DNA from: Eopsaltria australis
Taxonomy: Eukaryota > Chordata > Aves > Passeriformes > Petroicidae
NCBI GenBank assembly: GCA_034509425.1
Contig: JAVTVJ010000001.1
Coordinates: 9,762,001 to 9,826,000, forward strand
DNA length: 64,000 nt
Reading direction: 5' to 3'
Shown here: in pieces, positions 50,052-63,671 of the stretch
Layout: the number at the start of each line of letters is the position of its first letter
Position numbering within the stretch: the stretch's first letter is position 1
Position numbers and translations under genes: made by a program
Notes under the pieces: generated by a model
Seen by the model: only the letters and a program-made list of their open reading frames with translations
Told to the model about the DNA's origin: nothing
Database searches by the model: none

Positions 50052-52054
50052 GAGGGGAACATCTGCTCCAGAAAGGTACAATAACTGATTTTGTTTCCAA
50101 CTGGAGTCATCGTGATTTTTTTACAGCCTATTTTTAGTCTGATCAGATGTGGGAGAGGAAATGGGTAACACCACAGCAGAGATCAGGATGAAAAGCAAAG
50201 CTGGGGGACTACAGAAAGCATAGCTGAGCTCAGTCTCCCACTTGCTTGCAAAAACACAGGTTTATGACCTGGGAAAGCACAGTAATCAAGTGTGTGTGTA
50301 CATGTGGGTGGTTTGTGGGGTCCTGCCAGTGCCCATTTGCTCTCTCCTCAGTGCAGATGCTCCTCCTCACTTCTGTGGGAAAAAGAAGAGGGTGAAATTT
50401 GAGGTTTGCATTTTCAGGTCCCGTGTCCTCCCCCAGGGAGGGCTGCTGGTGTTGCTCTCAGGGGGATGAGAGTCCCCAAGCACAGCTAGGCTCTGCACCC
50501 AGAGAAATCCCCACACACAACTGCAGAAAAGCAGTGCAGGGCAATGGTTTTCTGCCAGTGGAAAGGCACAGAGAAAGTGGAGCCCTCAAGGAGCTCCTGG
50601 GTCCTTCAGACCTGGCAGGTGAAAGGAGGCCGTGGTCAGGGCTGGCAGCTGCTTGCTGTGCTGTTCTGTCCTCACACCCTGGGCTTCAGCACTGCTTGTT
50701 GCTTCCCTGGGCATCTCAGGAGCAATCCAAGAGCTGGCCTCTTGAGAGGCCACCCCTCAGTTCTCTGTGTTTTATTCCCAAAACCAGAATCTCATTAGAT
50801 TCTAGTGGGGGAAACACTGTCAGCAGAAAAAGGATTTTTCTCTGCCAAATACCAGGACCCTAAATAAGAATGTGACTGCAACTGGAGAATAAGCTGAGTA
50901 TAATGAACCCCTCAGGAGGTCTCTTCTTTCCCATTAAAGGCCTAAAACCAGGCAACATGTATCTGGGAGTTTTATCTTCTTCCTTTCCATAGTATTATCT
51001 TCCATTAGTAGAAATAATCTTTTAGGGATATGTTTTCCTTTCATAAGTATCCTACTACACAGAAAGACAGGTAAGCATTGCGTGTCTCCTTGAGACACCC
51101 TGTTTGCAATGAGGGAAAATGGCATCTGAAGAAGACAGGTGACATTGAGCTCTCCAGCCTCAGCTCTACATTTGCCCACACCTCAGCAAATGATTTTTCC
51201 TAGGATCTTAGAGAGCAGGGAGAGGGAGGGAGCATTTTCATAGCTCAGTAAGAAATGGCAGCAATATTCAACTCATTTTGGGTGTCAGATGGATTTCTGC
51301 CACTATGTCCATTCCAAGTCAAGATACCCTAAATCAGGGAGATGAGCAACAGTGCTCAGGAGCAGACAGCAGGCACTGAATGCTGCTGTAATCAATGAAG
51401 GTTTATGCAATGAGTGGCTTTTAGTAGTATTTAAATCTCAGATGTCTGTGGAAAACATCAGCTCGAAGAACTTTCTGTCCTCAGTAATTTAGATTGTGTT
51501 CATTGAAACTGAACACAGAGCATCAAGTACTCTCAAGTTCATTTAAAGCCCATGCTAAATTATGGCCTCAAATTCACGTTTAAAGCACCAGGGAAGAGGA
51601 AACCTAACTTTCAAATAGTGACTGTAAGTTCTAGTTTTGAATCTAGTAATGAAATGCCCATGGAACGGATCTGTGTATTATTGGTTTCAGACATAATCCT
51701 TGGCTTGGAGTAAAACAAAAGAAAAAGTTGAGAGAGACATTTCAGGAAGGATTGGTTCCAGTTTTTCAAGGTTACACAAGTCTCACCTGGACTGCTTTTG
51801 TTATCCAGGAGGCTAAGTGCTTATCTTAAACGTTAGGGAGGCTCTTCATGTGCAGCAGCCACTCAGGCAATAGCAAAGATACAGGAAGTATCTTAAAACA
51901 CAACCCCGCCCCCCCAAAAAAACACAAACCAAAAAAAAAACCACCAAAGAAACACAGTCCTAGTCTGCCCAGAAATAAGACCTTTTCTTTTATCTGACCT
52001 GGTATGTGGAAATAAGGTTTGCAATCTTACTTACTATCATTTTTCTTTCAGAGA
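50052..52054 (+). other. Intergenic, GC-richer segment, no gene recognised
   Basis: Follows the LTR at 49463. A 154-codon plus-strand frame at 50399-50863 is the longest in the window, but it lies in GC-rich sequence, has no domain, repeat or membrane pattern I recognise, and a second frame is also open there. It is probably chance. A C- and A-rich simple stretch is at about 51905-51945. Confidence 0.6.
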
Positions 52055-52391
52055 GGAATGAAGTATCTGAAGGGAACCTACAGGAAAGATGGAGAGAAAC
52101 TATTTACAAGGGCCTGGAGTGACAGGACAAGGGGGAATGGCTTCACACTGAGAGAGAGTAGGTTTAGATTAGGTGTTAGGAAGAAATTCTCCACTGTGAG
52201 GGTGGTGAGGCACAGGAACAAGTTGCCCAGAGAAGCTGTGGATGCCCCATCCCTGGAAGTTTTGAAGGCCAGGTTGAACAAGGCTTGGAGCAACCTGATC
52301 TAGTGGAAGGTGTCCCTGCCCATGGCAGGGCGGGTTGGAACAACATGATCTCTAACGTCCCTTCCAATTCAAGCCATCCTATGATTCTATG
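52055..52391 (+). mobile_element. CR1 LINE 3' end, plus strand
   Basis: About 337 bp ending in the CR1 terminus GCCATCCTATGATTCTATGA. The upstream frame (52019-52303) carries the ORF2 C-terminus: SDRTRGNGFTLRESRFRLGV, then KKFSTVRVVRHRNKLP, then DAPSLEVLKARL. The open frame survives only here, 5' truncated, so the copy is dead. It is relatively well preserved compared with the other CR1 copies in the window. Confidence 0.94.
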
Positions 52392-55300
52392 AATTTCCTT
52401 CTACAGACTCCAGCTCACCATCTGTGTTTTCCTTTCCCTTGTCTGAATTTACTTTTCCTAAGGATTGATGAGCACAAAGACCAAACAGCACAGTGCAGGG
52501 GAATCTGGCAAGGCTCATCCTCCTGCTGGGAGAAGTACAACATCTCACTGTACCTGATGGCAAACTCCATGTTTTCATAGATTTAGATGTGAAGTGCCAG
52601 TTTAAATGGTGGCACAGAGATTCAAGCATCTATAACCTATTGGAAATCACTGAGTGCCGAAGTCTCTTTATGCTAAATCTCAGGCTCCTAGTCAGAGAAG
52701 TCTGGTCTTTCCATACCATTCTAAAATTTGTAGTTCTTTGTGCTTTTTTAAAATTGTTTTTTTAAGTGTTTGCTATGCCAACAGCCAATGTGGAAGCCCA
52801 GGCTGCAGCTGTCTGCACCTGCAGCAGTTCTTCAGCTGAACTTCACAGCCTTCTAGAAGATCCACAGTGTCTGGTGCTGGTGTAGGATGGTTTGATGCAG
52901 TCTGTCAGCCAGTTTGGATGTCTTTCTGCTCTGTGTCTGAGTGCCTGGACCACTCCTCAGGCTGATGCCCTGGGTATGAGTGACCCACAGCTCCCACACT
53001 TCGTGACTCCCTGCAGCACAACCTGGTTTTGGCTGCTCAAAGGGATTTTGCAGTTAAATTTCGGTAGATCCCTTGGGACTGATGTTGGCTCCTTGCAGCA
53101 TGAGCTGGCCCTTCCCAGAGCCCCACCTCCTCCACACCCCCGTGTTTCAGCTTTCCACTTTGGTTACACAGGGTTTTGAATAAACAGGGAAAGTTGACAG
53201 AAAATATGAAACCCAAACATTCCCTACAATGGCAGGCACAGAAACAAAACTCACCTCTTTGCAGGGAGGCTTTTACCATCTTGCTTCGACCTGCCATTAA
53301 ACTGGACCTCCTCTTGCTAGAGGATGCCTCCCTACCCCTAGGGCTGTAAGCCTTGAAGAATCAAAAATCATTAGTTGGATTCTCTCAAGAAAATCAAAGT
53401 GAAAAGGCTGCAGTCTTAGAGGATTAAAGAAACCCCAGAAAACTGTGCTTTTGTTTTCTTTGACTGATCTCACCTTGTTTTGTAGTGTTTGTGCATCAAC
53501 TTTATTTAAACCCCAACATTTAACACCTCCAGAAATTAACACCTCACCTTGCCTGCTCAAGCAGGGAATCTGCACATGCTGAAGACAAGGGAAACCCATA
53601 TCATGCAGCAGTTTGGACTTTCTTCTCTACCACAACCTCATCTCTCCCCTGTGCTTGCTCGTGCATACAGTTTCTTGTATATGAAGAAGGAGGTATATTC
53701 TTTATGCACTGAGAAATGATTTTTCAATACATATTTATGTGAACTGCAAACACATTTAAATGTAAAGTTGTCATTACAGTGTCAGCCATCTCTCTAACTG
53801 CTGGAAAACCCCTAACCTAAGCAGTGCTTTTTATAACTCAACACATTAATTATATTTAGCATCCTTAATTATCTCTTTTCCATAGTCAACTCTAATAAAT
53901 TCCAAACATTTAAAAATAATTTTCAGTAATGCTGCTTTCTTTGCATATTTTCAATCAACTGCACAAATATCTAAATTAGCTGGTGATTATACATTTGGTT
54001 TACTTTAAAAACTGGTAATTAATTGCCCAATGCAACATTTTCTTTTTTAGTCTCCATTGTCCCTCCCCCTCAGAGCCCTGGGACTGGGATGGCGTCCCAG
54101 CTTTCCTTTGCCCACTGTCTCCCTGCTCTGGCTGCCTGGGATCTACAGGTGGAAATATAAATGATGAGCAGCAATATCTTTAAGACTCAGACAAACACAT
54201 ATATTAGCCTTTTCCACTTATACACACTCTCAGCAGTCATTCTAATTGACTAATTGACCAAAAGGTTATTTTTTAATTGAGAATTTTCACTACAAATGTC
54301 TTAAACATTTTTGCAAACCTCTGTTGCAAAATTGTCTTCAAATAAATTGTAATTTACCATAGTTTCTTTTTTTAAATGCTAAAAAGGAATATATTAGTTT
54401 GGTTTATGTTTGTTTTGTTATTTTTCTTTTAAGACTGACCCTCTCAGATGTATTTCAACTTAAAAACCACAGCAGAACAATATATGTTTTATTAACAGTT
54501 CTTGTAATGCTCAAAATTTTTCAGTGAAATAAAATTCCACCCAGTAGAAAACTATTGGTAAGAATAACATCCACTTACATTAAAAGAGTAAGTGATTTTA
54601 TGTCTGACCATTGTTTTAGGTAATAAGCTGGTTTTTGTTGTGGATTTTTTTGGTGGGAGGGAGACAGAGGATTGAGGGAGGCAGAAGAATAAGAGGACTA
54701 GGAGCGTGTGGGGGAAATGGGGAGAGAACATCAGAAAGAAATGATAATACTCAGCTAAATTTTCATTGATAACTTAATTTCTTCTTCTGCTTTAGTGGTG
54801 CATGTAGCACAGCACAGCTTCATAAAGCATCCACAAATAAAGACTCCCCATAGAGAAAACAGGTGATGCTACTGAGAGTCTTCAGAGAAATAAGACAATG
54901 GCACGAAGAAGGGAAAAATATCAATGTAATTTCTTTCTAAAAGTAACAATGAACAACTCATTCTGGACAGTTTCACATTTGTTGGAGAGAACTTCTCTTC
55001 CTGAATAACCATTGGGGTTTTTTTCTAGAGAACTTTCTGCAGCAATCTGCCCAGGCAGGTTCTACCTTTCTACCTAGATATCCTGTTTGTGCTTGCTTAA
55101 TATATGGATTTAGTAGCGTTTCCTGATGGGACAGGGATGAGGAATTACAAGTTGGGTGTGAGCTCTCATACACCCCTTTGTGTGCTGAGCAGATGGGACC
55201 CTCATCACCTGCTCACCTTTCTAAAATACTTTGACAACTTTGGATGAAAAAGTAGTTATTTTATTTGGAGATAGCTCTATGCTGGCTCTGTGGGGAAAAA

Positions 55301-58300
55301 AAAGAAAAAGGTGATAATAAAACAGGGACTCCGTTTGCCCTTGGGGTAGTCAAAAGAAGATGAACATTTGAAGATAGTTGAAGAAATATTTTCTGGCAGA
55401 TCATCTCATGTGAAAGAAGGGAAGTGGAAGCAAAGAGGAAATATGCCTAAGAGGAACAGAAAAGAGGTTTGTGTCTTGGGAATTTCTTTTCTGTGCCAGG
55501 ACTTCTGTGATGCAGGTCTCTCCCTTCTTACCATCCTTTAAATTGCTCCGTACTGGGGATTTCTTACAGTTATTGAAGGCTCTCACAAGGATATGCCTGA
55601 GCAAACTCTCTCAAAAACTGACAGGCCAGAAAGCCTCTATGGCTCCTGTGAGTGGTGAACTTGGAGCAATGCTGAAGAGAGCCAAGAGCCAGAGAACAGA
55701 GGAAATTGAGCCACACATGCAGGCAGATGAGGAGAAAACAAAGTCTCTCAAATACTGTCTCGACATCTGTCTCCTGTGGCAGCAAAGAGGCAAAAACAGC
55801 TAGGAAAAAGTATTGACATACTGGAAAATTCAGTATAGATACTTTTAAGGAAGAGGATTAGGCAAGTTGGTGATCAGAAAGAAAACACAGATCCTGACAT
55901 GACTATGCACACTCATATTTCTACTGAAAGTACTGAGGGTGAAAGTAAAGGGTCAGAGTATCTATTCTAGAAATAAAAGTTATTTAATCTCTGTGAGCAG
56001 AAAGGAAATACAATGTCAAGAAATCCTTAAGTTTGTTCATTACTATGAGAAAAATAATGGTTCCATTTTACAGAGGTAAACTAGTTCCCAATGGAATTGA
56101 GTTTCTGCTGTCATCACACAGTAGATCTAACTCATACCTAGACATGGATCACATCAGGTCATTCACCTGTCAATTTGTGTGTCAGCTAATATGGAAATAC
56201 TTTGACTACAAAGCAGGGCTGTAGAACTCACTCAGCAGAAGATGACTGCAAGGCACTCATGGCATCCTTCTCTAGCCAGTCCATGGCAAAAACACTCTGT
56301 CCAGGCAAGGAGTTCCCAGAGGCTGGCATGTGAAATCTTAATTCACAGCCTGCAAAAGAGATTCTAAAAACTCTGTATCCCAGAGTTATCTTGTTTCGTA
56401 TCCCCCCCACATGAAGGAAGCTCTGGGTACACCATCTGTGTGTGCTTTTCACACTGTGTGGCTACCAACTCCGCACAAAGTAGAAAGTGGTGGGAATATT
56501 ACTGTCTGGGTCTTTCACTGTTTTCCTTGTGTTTTGAATTCATCCTACCCTGTGTTAATGGCAAGGTACAAGGCAGCAGAGACTTAGACCAGCTGACTAC
56601 CTGTTCACGTAAGTGCATCTCTGCATGCTGTTTTTTCTGCCTCTGATTCCTATAAAGTGTTTTTTCCCTGAGGGATTATATTTTAAGTTGTGTTATAAAG
56701 CCAATGCACATTGCCCCAGTACCCATGTTATTTGCACTGGATTGCAGCTATAGAGAAAACTCTAAAGGTAGATGTGCAACTAAACAATTCAGACGAGACA
56801 CAGACCAACACGAAATATATTATTAAGTAAAATGATGTTTGATTTGTAGCTGTGAGACCAGCCCCTTTTGACATTCAAGAGAGCACAGCTATGGGCTTTC
56901 TTGAAAGCCTCCACACATCGATAGTTTTTCTGTTGCTAGGAGGAAGGGTTTTGAAGTGGGAGGAGAAGCAGAGACCCTCTAGTCAACAGAAGGATCCTCA
57001 TGTAAGGGTCAAGAGGGAGCAGAACTCAGAGAGAGAAAAATATTCAGCTGACCATACTGTAGTATTCTCTATTCACTTTAATACCTACACTTAATGATAT
57101 GCTTTAAAGCTAAACCTCAGGAATGTCAGGAGTTTTTTTCTCATGGTGACATCCCATGTAGGCAGAATCTCTCGAGTTCTCTCTTCAAAATAGAAAGATG
57201 AATAAAGACTTGCCTTGGAGAAATTTCCTCTGGATTTGAGCTCGTTGGTGTGTTGTTTACTCAAATGATTTATGGACTGGAGATTAGTGAAGTCATAGCA
57301 ACACAGAAATTGCCAAGTGAAAATAAAAACAGCCCTGTGTACCCTTATTGAACATAATCAAGCAAGCAGCTGACAAACAAGGCTTTTTTCCCTGTTATGC
57401 AGAGACTTGGTATGAGAAAAAGCTGATTTTCTCTTTTCAAAACTCTTTGAGCAGTGTCTGGCATTCTCAAAACTGTCATGATAAATTTGACTTCACCAAA
57501 TAATGGGTATTTTTTATCTTGCCATACCTTATAAATAACCTTCAAAGACTTATTTCCTTCTGAAGAAATTACCATGTCCTTCTAAGAGGCGATGGACGGG
57601 AAAAGACTCATCACCAGCACTGCCAGACTTGCTCTCAAGTGATATTTTTCTTTCAGTAAAACTAGTGAAGAGCCCTAGATGTCAGCTGAGCTCATTCTCT
57701 GGCACCTCTGAAGACCACAGGGAGGATCTGTGCACCTCTGAGCAGGGGCAGTGCCTTTTAGGGTAAGGTGAACTGAAACAGTATCTGGAGGACTGCAGAG
57801 GGACCCTGCAAAAACACCTTTTGCAGAGAGGTTCAGGTCCTCTCCCTCCCCTTCTGAAGCCTCTCCTTTGTTTTCTAACCAAAAAAACGGGATGATTAGT
57901 ATCACTGAATATGTTATGTCACTGTAACACATCAAAATGACAGTGCTGCCTCCCACTGAGGAAATACAGGGCAGAATAAACTTTACCTGCTTACTCTGTT
58001 TGTGGGTTTCACCACTGTATAAAACCTCTTTGCCAGGCCCTGCAGAAGAGTACTCCCTCTTATCTTACTTTTCTGTTTTTGCTCCAATAGGGAGATGTTT
58101 GTCGTGGCTGGACATTCCTGCTGCAATGCAGTCAATAGCTCACTCCACAGAGACCAAGCTTGAAATCTGACCTCAGGAGATTTTTACCTTGGTGTGACAG
58201 GGAAGTGGCACCTTGATGGCATCTTTTGACATGTTCATGAGTGGCTTGTGAGAGACCAGCAAGGCTTTGGGATCACTTAGACGATGGTAGAATCATTTAT

Positions 58301-58439
58301 TTGCTTGTATGCAAAGAGAGAGTCCCTTTACTTAAATTCTGTTCAGATAAGGTAGGTAAGTGGAGAGGAATGAAGAGTGTCTATGGGCCTGGAAACCAGA
58401 TGAAGAATAGATAATGGCACCCATAAAAGCTGCCAAATT

Positions 58440-58869
58440 CTAGCCCAGTGCAAGATCAGGGGAGACGTATGTCAGGACCAGTGAGAAGAGCAATTTGTTG
58501 AAGTGGCAATTTAGGGGCAGAAAGATCAGTCCAAGAACTAAATTGAAAATGTACATCAATATCTTGCTGGTCCTTCTATATGTAGCTGAGTAAAAGCACA
58601 TCACCTGAAAAGGGGAGAGGAAGGATAGCACTTTTGACAAGTTCAGGGTCTTCAAAGATTTATTCACGACAGAAAAATGCTGTGGGACTTTGGGGGATGG
58701 TCAGAGCTCCAAAGTCAAGAATCCAGTTGAAAGTTGCCTGTAGGCTGTCAAAGACAAAACAACAGTCCGTGTGGGGATGCACATAGCGGATTGCCAAGAA
58801 GATGGCAATCTGGCAGAGATGCAGATCTGCTGGTAGGAAGCAGAAGTGAGTGCCCAGACTGAGCTGCAT
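58440..58869 (-). other. Two hydrophobic open frames, unknown; possible decayed membrane-protein exons
   Basis: Minus strand. Frame 58660-58869 encodes 69 residues including LCQIAIFLAIRYVHPHTD and FNWILDFGALTIPQSP. Frame 58440-58667 follows an acceptor-like CCCCTTTTCAG at about 58604-58614 and encodes SKILMYIFNLVLGLIFLPLN plus LLFSLVLTYVSP, which could be two membrane segments. I recognise no family. No good donor joins the two frames and no upstream exon is clear, so chance is likely. Confidence 0.15.
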
Positions 58870-61800
58870 TCAGATGGGTCACCTTGCGTGTCTTAAAATC
58901 ACCATCATAGAAAGCAATCAGAAGAGCTTTCCTCTGCTTTGCAAACCTCCATATGAGCTAGCAGGAACTCTGATGTAAGGCTCCTGTGATAGTGGATTAT
59001 CCCTGCTCTGATCCTTCCATGTTGTGTCCTCCATGAGATGCAGCACTCCTGACCCCATTAGGCCGTTTGCAGCAGAAGCCAGTGTGGAAAAGCGCTGTCC
59101 CAGACAGGTAACTGGGAGTTCATTTCCTACCACGGAGCATTTCCCTGTCTCACATTGTGGTTGTTTTGGTCTCGCTGCCTCTCCGTAGGTGGAGCTCTGC
59201 CAGGACAGCTCAGGGAAGCGACACTGCCTTTACCCAGTTCTTATTGTAACAAGAAAGAATAACATCTTCTTTACTCAGCGCTGATGCAGTGGAATACTGC
59301 CAAACCCCTGGAAAGCCTCCAAATCAGCACATTTCTCCTTCCCATTAAAAACTAATACAGTACTACCAAAACAGAAAGCACTGGCGACAAAAACATATTT
59401 TTCCCACACTCTGAGATCCCAATATACATGTAAAATAAACATTGAATACAGATTTAATTCACTTTTTACATCTTCTGACGGTGTATAATAGGAATAATGC
59501 CTCTTTTAAAGTAAACTAGAAAAAAAGGCAGACTTTCATGCTCTGAATTAAGATCTCAGCTCACAATCTTGGCTTCCTCGGCACACAGCACTAGTTTAGT
59601 TCCTAATTTCCTCTCGAGTGACTTAATGGTACTATATTGCTTAATTATAGCAGTTGCTAACTCCATCCTCTAAGAAATATCACTGGGACCCAAACATCTG
59701 CAGGATTTTGAAGGAGGAAGATACCACATAAAATACCCATTTTTGTATTATTTTGTGTTTATTAGTCCGTCACACATAGTATAGCTACTAAGCAGACGGA
59801 ACAAGGCATCATTTAAATAAGAATTAATGGTAAGGAAATATAGAACATTAAGTTACACAAACTTTCTCTTCTCCAATGATCCAGGCTACAGAGGGGGCAT
59901 TTGTATATAACATGAGGTTTTAAACAGTAAAATACAGCGGGACCAGAGATCCTAAAGGTGGCCTCTATCTAGCAGATCATCCTAGCCCACTCCTCCCCTG
60001 GACAGTAAATATTCTTCTCAGCTGTTTATTTATTGATGTTTTGCCATATCTTCTTTTAAGTGTCCCAAGCAGAATTCCCCTCAAAACAAAACTGATTATG
60101 ATGAGAACAAATCAGAGATCACTATGAGGGAATAGCATTTGCCTGATCACAGTCTCCACAGTGTTTGAAACCTTAAAGCCTGATGAGCAAGAAGAAATTT
60201 CAAAATGCTTTAATGTAGTTGCTGTTGCTATAGAAACAATTTCCTGGGCACCCATACACCCTGTGCATTTGTCTCACTTGGTCCCTGGCCACCCAGGGAA
60301 AGAGGGCCTGTGAGGCTGGGAACAGAACTCATCAGAGGTACTGCATGACCCTAATGTTTCATATTGCCTTCTCTGGAAAAGGTGTTTAAAAACAGACAAC
60401 CGTGGCTGGTCAGTTACCAATGGATGGGAGGAACAGAAACATCAAGATCCAGAGAACTAAATTAATCCTGATGGAGCTCCAGTGGACACAGGAGATCCAA
60501 AGCAATTTGTGTTTTGCTGTCTGAAGAGCTTGGTCTGTGTGACCTACCTGCCCAGATGTTTCCTAAAGGCATCAGTTTTTTCAAACTTCATTATGAAAAT
60601 TATTAACTACTGATCTTAAGAGTTTAGTCTGCACTTTCTGAAAGTCATCAAATGGACAACAGATAAAGAAGTCTTCAATTTTCTTGGGTTTGTTCTGACC
60701 TTTGGAATAGTTGGATGACAAACCATTGGAAGAACAAGAGAAAGGATGTTGGTAATGGAGAAAAAACTTAGCCCAAGGCATTTCCAGAACTTCGTCTCTC
60801 CTCGCTGTGTGTTTTGCCGAATTATTAAAATGTTGAAATTGAACAGGTAGTGCTTCCTTTTCCCATCATCTTCCCCAAGCACAGTGTTTAAGTGGCCTAT
60901 TTTGAAAGGTGGCTTTTTTTGTCTAAGCTGTGGGTATGCAATTGCAGCGAGGTCAATGAGAGGTCAGGCAATGCCAGTCAGCCGGGAGGTCAGGCGATTT
61001 CTTTTCTGTTCCCTGGAAAGAAAATACTTACCTCTCAGCAATCACATTTCTTGTGGGAAGGAAGAGGAATTTGAATGGGGAATTAGAATTTATGCATGTG
61101 GCTCTTATTAATTGTTAGGTTGGGTTGTGGGTATTAAAATTTGCCAAGACTTTTTAAAAAGTGCACACTGCCGTCGATAGAGCAGCAACAGAATTCCCCC
61201 CTTTCAAAATGCAAAAATGTCATAAATAAACACGCAAATCCCCTAAAATAGCTGATGACATCTAACCCCAGTTGGTCTTCTGCTTTGCCAAAACTGTCAG
61301 CTAGACATAAGGAGCCTGTTGCTGCTGGTGCCTCTGTGTTGGTCTTTTTGCCTCCACTCTTTTCTCCAAAGACTTTCTCTGGAACAGCAAACTGTTAGCA
61401 TAAGACATATTGAATAACTGTCTTCTGAAAAACAGTTTCAATTCTCTTTCACTCCTTAAGAAAACTCGCTGTGGTGAGGAACTTACATCCTGCCCTTTGC
61501 ATTTTTTAATGAAGACACCTAAATGTTCTCAGCATTCTTCAGAAATGGGCTCCTCCTGGAGGGAATTTAAGATTATTCTGCCTTCACAAGAAAATATTCT
61601 TATATATCATTAACGAACTCTTTAATAGAATTTTGCTACCTTCTTGTTGCCTGTGTCATTCAGGCATCTTGGCTGTTTTTCCTGGTGGCTTTGAAAGGAC
61701 AAGGGAAAAACTTTGGTTTATAGACTTCCAAGTGAATATTGAGAACCATCAGAAGAGCTAAAAGAGATTTTAGCTTGAATCTACTTTATTCACTAAATAA

Positions 61801-63518
61801 TGCTATTTCTGTTTGGCCAAAGCCATTCTATAACAAAGTCAAGATTGAATGAATGAATTGAGCTGAACAAGTCTAAATTTTTAAAGACCTGTAAGTCAAA
61901 TGTCCACCAACTTCCAGCAGAGTAATTTCGAGAATCTTGAAAGTGAGCATGGTATCCTCTCTTTCTTAGATTGTATGCTTCTTCTAGAGATTGTTCAAAA
62001 TTATAGCAATTAACAGTTCTTGTCACTTTAAATCCTATTAAAGTGAGAGGAAGAGAGTGTGTTACTTGCCTCTAGATTTTTTGCAAAAGTAGCCAGACAT
62101 TTTTATGTGGTCTCTCTTAAAATTCATGCAAGTGGCATCCTGGAATGTGCCTTGGAATAAGGGGGGAAAAGGGTTACATGAAGCATAGACATAATGAAAT
62201 CATAAACCTGAAATTCTAGGTTTTCACACTTTTCTTTCATTCCACTTGATACATAAGGACAAGAATAAGTGTCTACCTCATTTTTTCTGGAGATCACCTT
62301 GGAGGTCTAAAGGAGAATACTTCAGAACAATCAGATTTATCAGCCTTTAATTTAGATGCTGAATAACAGAGATCTTTTCCCCTAGCCAGTTTTGGGTATG
62401 GTAAAGAGATTCCATGGAAACAAACAAAAAAAAGATAATAGCTTTAAATCCTGTAAGTAGGAGTATGTTACCCTCATTTTTTTCAGGTTTAGTTTCTGTC
62501 AAGTTTCTGACAGAAATACCAGCTTTGCAGTCAGCTGCACACAGTCCTGAAAAAAATCAAGACAGACACAGTTTCCCCTTTAGAACAAAAATTTAAGAAC
62601 CTTTAGCCCAACCCACCTTACTAATGGTTTATAGCAAGAATAGATTTCACATAATAAAAATAAGTAAATGGATTTAACTCCCCCCCACCATTGTTTCATG
62701 TTTTCAGGCCAGTTTTTACTCAGCCTATTTCTAGCTCCCACAATAAATACATACTGAGTGCTCAGTGCAGACCTTTAGTCTTTTTTTTCCCCCTCTCCCA
62801 TCCAGTCCCTTGCCACTGACTTTTCTTGGTTTCCAGGTTGTATTAAGGCTTTTGGCTTCGTGGCTGTAGGGAGAAATCTCAGTGCAGACACGGAGCTTAG
62901 CAAGGGAGGGCTGTGAATAGAGTCAGCCAGAAATACTGACAGCAAGGCAGAGGTGGGCAGCAAGGGACAGAAGAAGCAATTGACTACCAGCGAAGCCGAG
63001 GATTAAAAACATATCATTGGGAAACAAAACCAGCAGAATATGAGATTCTCTGAAATGCTCTCTGACGTAAAATCAGAGCCCCAATAAAGACTGAAATAAA
63101 AAAGTTCTGACTTGCTCTGTTTTATGTAATATTCCCTCTTTACCTTTCAGATGCAGATCAGGTACGGGGTGTTTCCTCTCCTTCTGTTCTTTAGAAGTCA
63201 AATTAAATCCATGGCTGTTTTATAGAGAAAATTGTAAGCTAGTGGGGTTTATAAAAACATTCATAGAATGAAAGTTTTAGTCTTTCGACAGACAGCTAAC
63301 AGGAGTGCTGAACAGGCTCAGCTATTGCAACCTTTCTCCTGCAATAATTTTTACTGACCTCAGCTCCAATTTTATGCTCATTACTCAGGCAAACGGCTCA
63401 TTGTTTTCACTGGCAGCTCTGCCCGAGTATGAAATTCAAGAGGAAGCTTTGAAACTGCAAAGACATCGTAGAAATTCGTAACCATTGGATTGTTTTAAAG
63501 CAAAAGCAGGAGCAGTGA

Positions 63519-63671
63519 TACTTAAAGGTGTCTGAGAGCACAGGACAGCAAAGACCTCCACGGCCAGACACCTACCAGAACATCCCCAAGGCTGACCTGG
63601 ATGTCCTGCCTGAAATGCTAGGAGATGCCTATGACATTGAGAGCTATGTGTTAAAGGACTTTGCAACATGA
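63519..63671 (+). other. Short acidic open frame, unknown
   Basis: A 50-codon open frame without its own early ATG, ending in TGA at 63669. It reads RPDTYQNIPKADLDVLPEML then GDAYDIESYVLKDFAT, an acidic, leucine-spaced sequence resembling a real protein segment in composition. No good acceptor lies directly upstream, and I recognise no family. It may be a chance frame. Confidence 0.12.

Noticed and set aside
50399..50863. 154-codon plus-strand open frame, the longest in the window
   Set aside because: It lies in GC-richer DNA where stops are rarer. A second frame is open over the same bases, and it has no recognisable domain, membrane segment or splice context.
55471..55803. 110-codon plus-strand frame
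   Set aside because: There are no recognisable motifs, and minus-strand frames of similar length overlap it. It is treated as chance.
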